From assembly GCF_017315725.1 (NCBI RefSeq), contig NZ_JAFLRG010000001.1, forward strand, positions 3,906,001 through 3,970,000: DNA of 64,000 nucleotides. The letters run 5' to 3'. Shown piece after piece: positions 62,210-64,000 of this stretch. The DNA comes from Trinickia acidisoli (GTDB lineage: Bacteria > Pseudomonadota > Gammaproteobacteria > Burkholderiales > Burkholderiaceae). The notes beneath the pieces are model-generated. The model had not been told where the DNA came from and ran no database searches. It saw only the letters and a program-made list of their open reading frames with translations. The number at the start of each line of letters is the position of its first letter. Position 1 is the stretch's first letter. Both the position numbers and the translations under genes were made by a program.

Positions 62210-62965
62210 ATGAAACCGACCCGTCTGCTTGCCGCGCTCTTCATGTCCGCGGCTCTCGCCTTCGCCGTCGCGCCGCGTGGCGCGCACGCCGCCGACGCCG
62301 ATGCCGGCACGCTGAAGGTAGCCACCGACGCGACCTTCGCGCCCATGGAATTCACGGAAAACGGCGCACGCACGGGCTTCGACATCGACCTCATGAACGC
62401 GCTAGCCAAGGCGATGGGCAAACAGGTGCAATGGACCGACATCGACTTCAAGGGCTTGATTCCGGGCCTCGTCGCGCATCGTTTCGACGTCGCGATCTCG
62501 GCCATCTACATCACGCCCGAGCGCGCACAGGTGGTCGACTTTACCGAGCCCTACTACGCGGGCGGCCTCGTCGCGCTCGTGAAGGCCGATTCGCCGATCA
62601 AGACGCTCGCCGATCTGAACGGCAAGAAGGTTTCGGTCCAAGTCGGCACGAAGTCGGTGAACTACCTGCAGGAACACTATCCGCAAGTGCAGCGCGTCGA
62701 GGTGGAGAAGAACGAGGAGATGTTCGATCTCGTCGGCATCGGACGCGCCGACGCGGCCGTGACGGGCAAGCCCGCGGCCTACCAGTTCGTGCGGACGCGG
62801 CCCGGCTTTCGCGTGCTCGACGAACAATTGACGACGGAGAAGTATGGGATCGCCGTGCGCAAGGACGAACCGCAACTGCGCGACGCGCTCAATGCCGCGA
62901 TCGAGAAGATCAAGGCCGACGGGACGTATGCCGTGATCGTCAAGAAGTGGTTCAGCAACAAGTAA
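62210..62965 (+). CDS. Polar amino-acid ABC transporter binding protein
   Basis: The 251 aa protein has a signal peptide (MKPTRLLAALFMSAALAFAV) and a family 3 binding fold: VATDATFAPMEFTENGARTGFDIDL, then KVSVQVGTKSVNYL. It captures amino acids or related compounds in the periplasm. The ATG at 62210 follows AGGAG and gives a clean signal. It is the first gene of a three-gene importer. The exact ligand is not readable. Confidence 0.93.
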   Translation: MKPTRLLAALFMSAALAFAVAPRGAHAADADAGTLKVATDATFAPMEFTENGARTGFDIDLMNALAKAMGKQVQWTDIDFKGLIPGLVAHRFDVAISAIYITPERAQVVDFTEPYYAGGLVALVKADSPIKTLADLNGKKVSVQVGTKSVNYLQEHYPQVQRVEVEKNEEMFDLVGIGRADAAVTGKPAAYQFVRTRPGFRVLDEQLTTEKYGIAVRKDEPQLRDALNAAIEKIKADGTYAVIVKKWFSNK

Positions 62966-63048
62966 CGTTGACGTGACGTCGAACCGACGTCGACTACCGG
63001 CCGCGCATGGCCGCGGCCGTGCGTTTCGCTTTTAGGAACCGATTGCTC

Positions 63049-63717
63049 ATGCAACTCGATTTTTCTCCCGTATTCGCCGGCTGGCTCGAGATTTTGCACG
63101 GCGCGGCCGTCACGATCGAAGTCACGGCGGCCTCGCTCGTCCTGAGCTGCGCGCTCGGCCTACTGATCGGCATCGGCCGGCTCTCGCGGCGACACAAACT
63201 CATCTATGGCTTCTGCACGGCCTACTTGACGTTCTTTCGCGGCACGCCCCTGCTCGTGCAGCTTTTCCTGTTGTTCTTCGGGCTGCCGCAGTTCAACGTC
63301 ATGCTGCCGGCCTTCTTTTGCGGCGTGATCGGCCTGGGGCTCTATTCGGCGTCCTACGTGTCGGAGATCGTGCGCGGCGCGATTCAATCGATCGACCGGG
63401 GGCAGACGGAAGCGGCGCGCTCGATCGGGATGTCGTCGTCGCTCGCGATGCGCACCGTGATCCTGCCGCAAGCCATCGTGCGCATGATTCCGCCGCTCGG
63501 CAACGAATTCATCGCCCTGATCAAGAACTCGGCGCTCGTCTCGTTGCTAACGATCGACGATCTCATGCACGAAGGCCAGAAGATCATCAGCGTGTCCTAT
63601 CGCTCGCTCGAGGTCTATCTGGTCATCGCGCTCGTCTACCTCGTGCTCACGAGCACGACGAACTTTTTGCTGCAACGCGCGGAGCAACGGCTGCGCGCCG
63701 GAGGGATGGTGCAATGA
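63049..63717 (+). CDS. Polar amino-acid ABC transporter permease
   Basis: The 222 aa protein is a HisM/GlnP-type permease with about five helices and the motif GQTEAARSIGMSSSLAMRTVILPQA, which binds the ATPase. The ATG at 63049 (MQLDFSPVF) is preferred over 63007. Its stop overlaps the ATPase start as ATGA. Confidence 0.92.
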   Translation: MQLDFSPVFAGWLEILHGAAVTIEVTAASLVLSCALGLLIGIGRLSRRHKLIYGFCTAYLTFFRGTPLLVQLFLLFFGLPQFNVMLPAFFCGVIGLGLYSASYVSEIVRGAIQSIDRGQTEAARSIGMSSSLAMRTVILPQAIVRMIPPLGNEFIALIKNSALVSLLTIDDLMHEGQKIISVSYRSLEVYLVIALVYLVLTSTTNFLLQRAEQRLRAGGMVQ

Positions 63718-64000
63718 ACGCCTTGCCACAAGCGATCGCGCCCACGAGCGACGATCCCATCGTCCGCATTCGCGGCCTCAAGAAATCGTTCGGAGTCCAT
63801 ACGGTTTTGAACGGCATCGACTTCGACGTCGCGCCGTCGCAAGTCGTCGTCGTCATCGGGCCGAGCGGGTCCGGCAAGAGTACGTTCTTGCGCTGCTGCA
63901 ACGGCCTCGAGCAGCCCGAGGGCGGTACGGTCGACATCTGCGGCCATCGGCTCGTCGATCACGGCGTGATGCTCAAGGAGCACGCGCTCAACGCGCTGCG
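63714..64000 (+). CDS. Polar amino-acid ABC transporter ATPase, truncated by window edge
   Basis: Only the first 95 codons are inside the window. They include Walker A GPSGSGKST and the early segment LRCCNGLEQPEGG of GlnQ/HisP-type ATPases. It completes the importer and continues beyond the right edge. Confidence 0.93.
   Translation, partial: MNALPQAIAPTSDDPIVRIRGLKKSFGVHTVLNGIDFDVAPSQVVVVIGPSGSGKSTFLRCCNGLEQPEGGTVDICGHRLVDHGVMLKEHALNAL

Overview
The window is high-GC DNA from a betaproteobacterium, most likely Burkholderiaceae (Burkholderia, Paraburkholderia or Trinickia type). The reasons are a typical short Burkholderia general porin (51607-52782), a vgrG/Tle3/PAAR type VI secretion cargo cluster, dense head-to-tail operons with ATGA start/stop overlaps, and a long set of genes for respiration at low oxygen. 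The genus is inferred from gene style, not from a marker gene. I saw no rRNA, tRNA, CRISPR array, integrase or intact insertion sequence.

Layout. (1) 510-9372, minus strand: vgrG - tle3-like lipase - tla3-like adaptor - PAAR - tssF, a type VI secretion cargo operon that carries a baseplate gene but shows no immunity gene. (2) 9816-12405, plus: a glutamine-dependent asparagine synthetase-like amidotransferase overlapping an EamA exporter. (3) 12490-20530, minus: a Thu-like disaccharide ABC transporter (binding protein, two permeases, ATPase) with ThuA, a Gfo/Idh oxidoreductase and a LamB-type porin, followed upstream by a hybrid histidine kinase and an OmpR-type regulator (20744-24071). (4) 24745-29101, plus: quinol-type nitric oxide reductase norB, a DUF59 iron-sulfur factor, a polytopic membrane protein and a DUF2249 protein, with palindromic operators upstream. 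(5) 29367-30305: a small AT-richer islet of unknown genes. (6) 30586-33288: class III ribonucleotide reductase in which the glycyl-radical segment is a separate small gene, plus its activase. (7) 33549-37695, minus: a DGC-domain protein, oxygen-independent ubiquinone synthesis ubiU-ubiV-ubiT and a nitronate monooxygenase. (8) 37913-42283: DUF2249, another membrane protein, a Dnr-like regulator, hemN and the NO sensor nsrR. (9) 42328-44477: a persulfide-sensing BigR/SqrR-like regulator, a divergent metallo-hydrolase and paired YeeE/YedE half-transporters. (10) 44616-51212: a class B (ba3-like) oxidase operon with three cytochromes c, divergent from fnr. (11) 51326-52782: a small lipoprotein and the general porin, separated by a perfect bidirectional terminator. 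(12) 52929-59173, minus: cysC - DHH phosphoesterase - sulfotransferase - TauE/SafE - cysD - cysN, which reads as a sulfation module. (13) 59330-64000: a chemotaxis receptor, an IclR regulator and a polar amino-acid ABC transporter cut by the window edge.

How it works together. Regions 4 and 6-10 form one functional block for microaerobic or anaerobic life. FNR and a Dnr-like protein would sense oxygen and NO, and NsrR would sense NO. NorB removes NO. HemN, UbiTUV and NrdDG supply haem, quinone and deoxynucleotides without oxygen, and the class B oxidase scavenges traces of oxygen. Region 12 contains every enzyme needed to activate sulfate to PAPS, transfer it, and plausibly clear the PAP by-product, but none of the assimilatory reductases. 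I therefore read it as a system that decorates an unknown molecule with sulfate. It is the best candidate here for an undescribed system, followed by the split glycyl-radical reductase and the type VI cargo operon.
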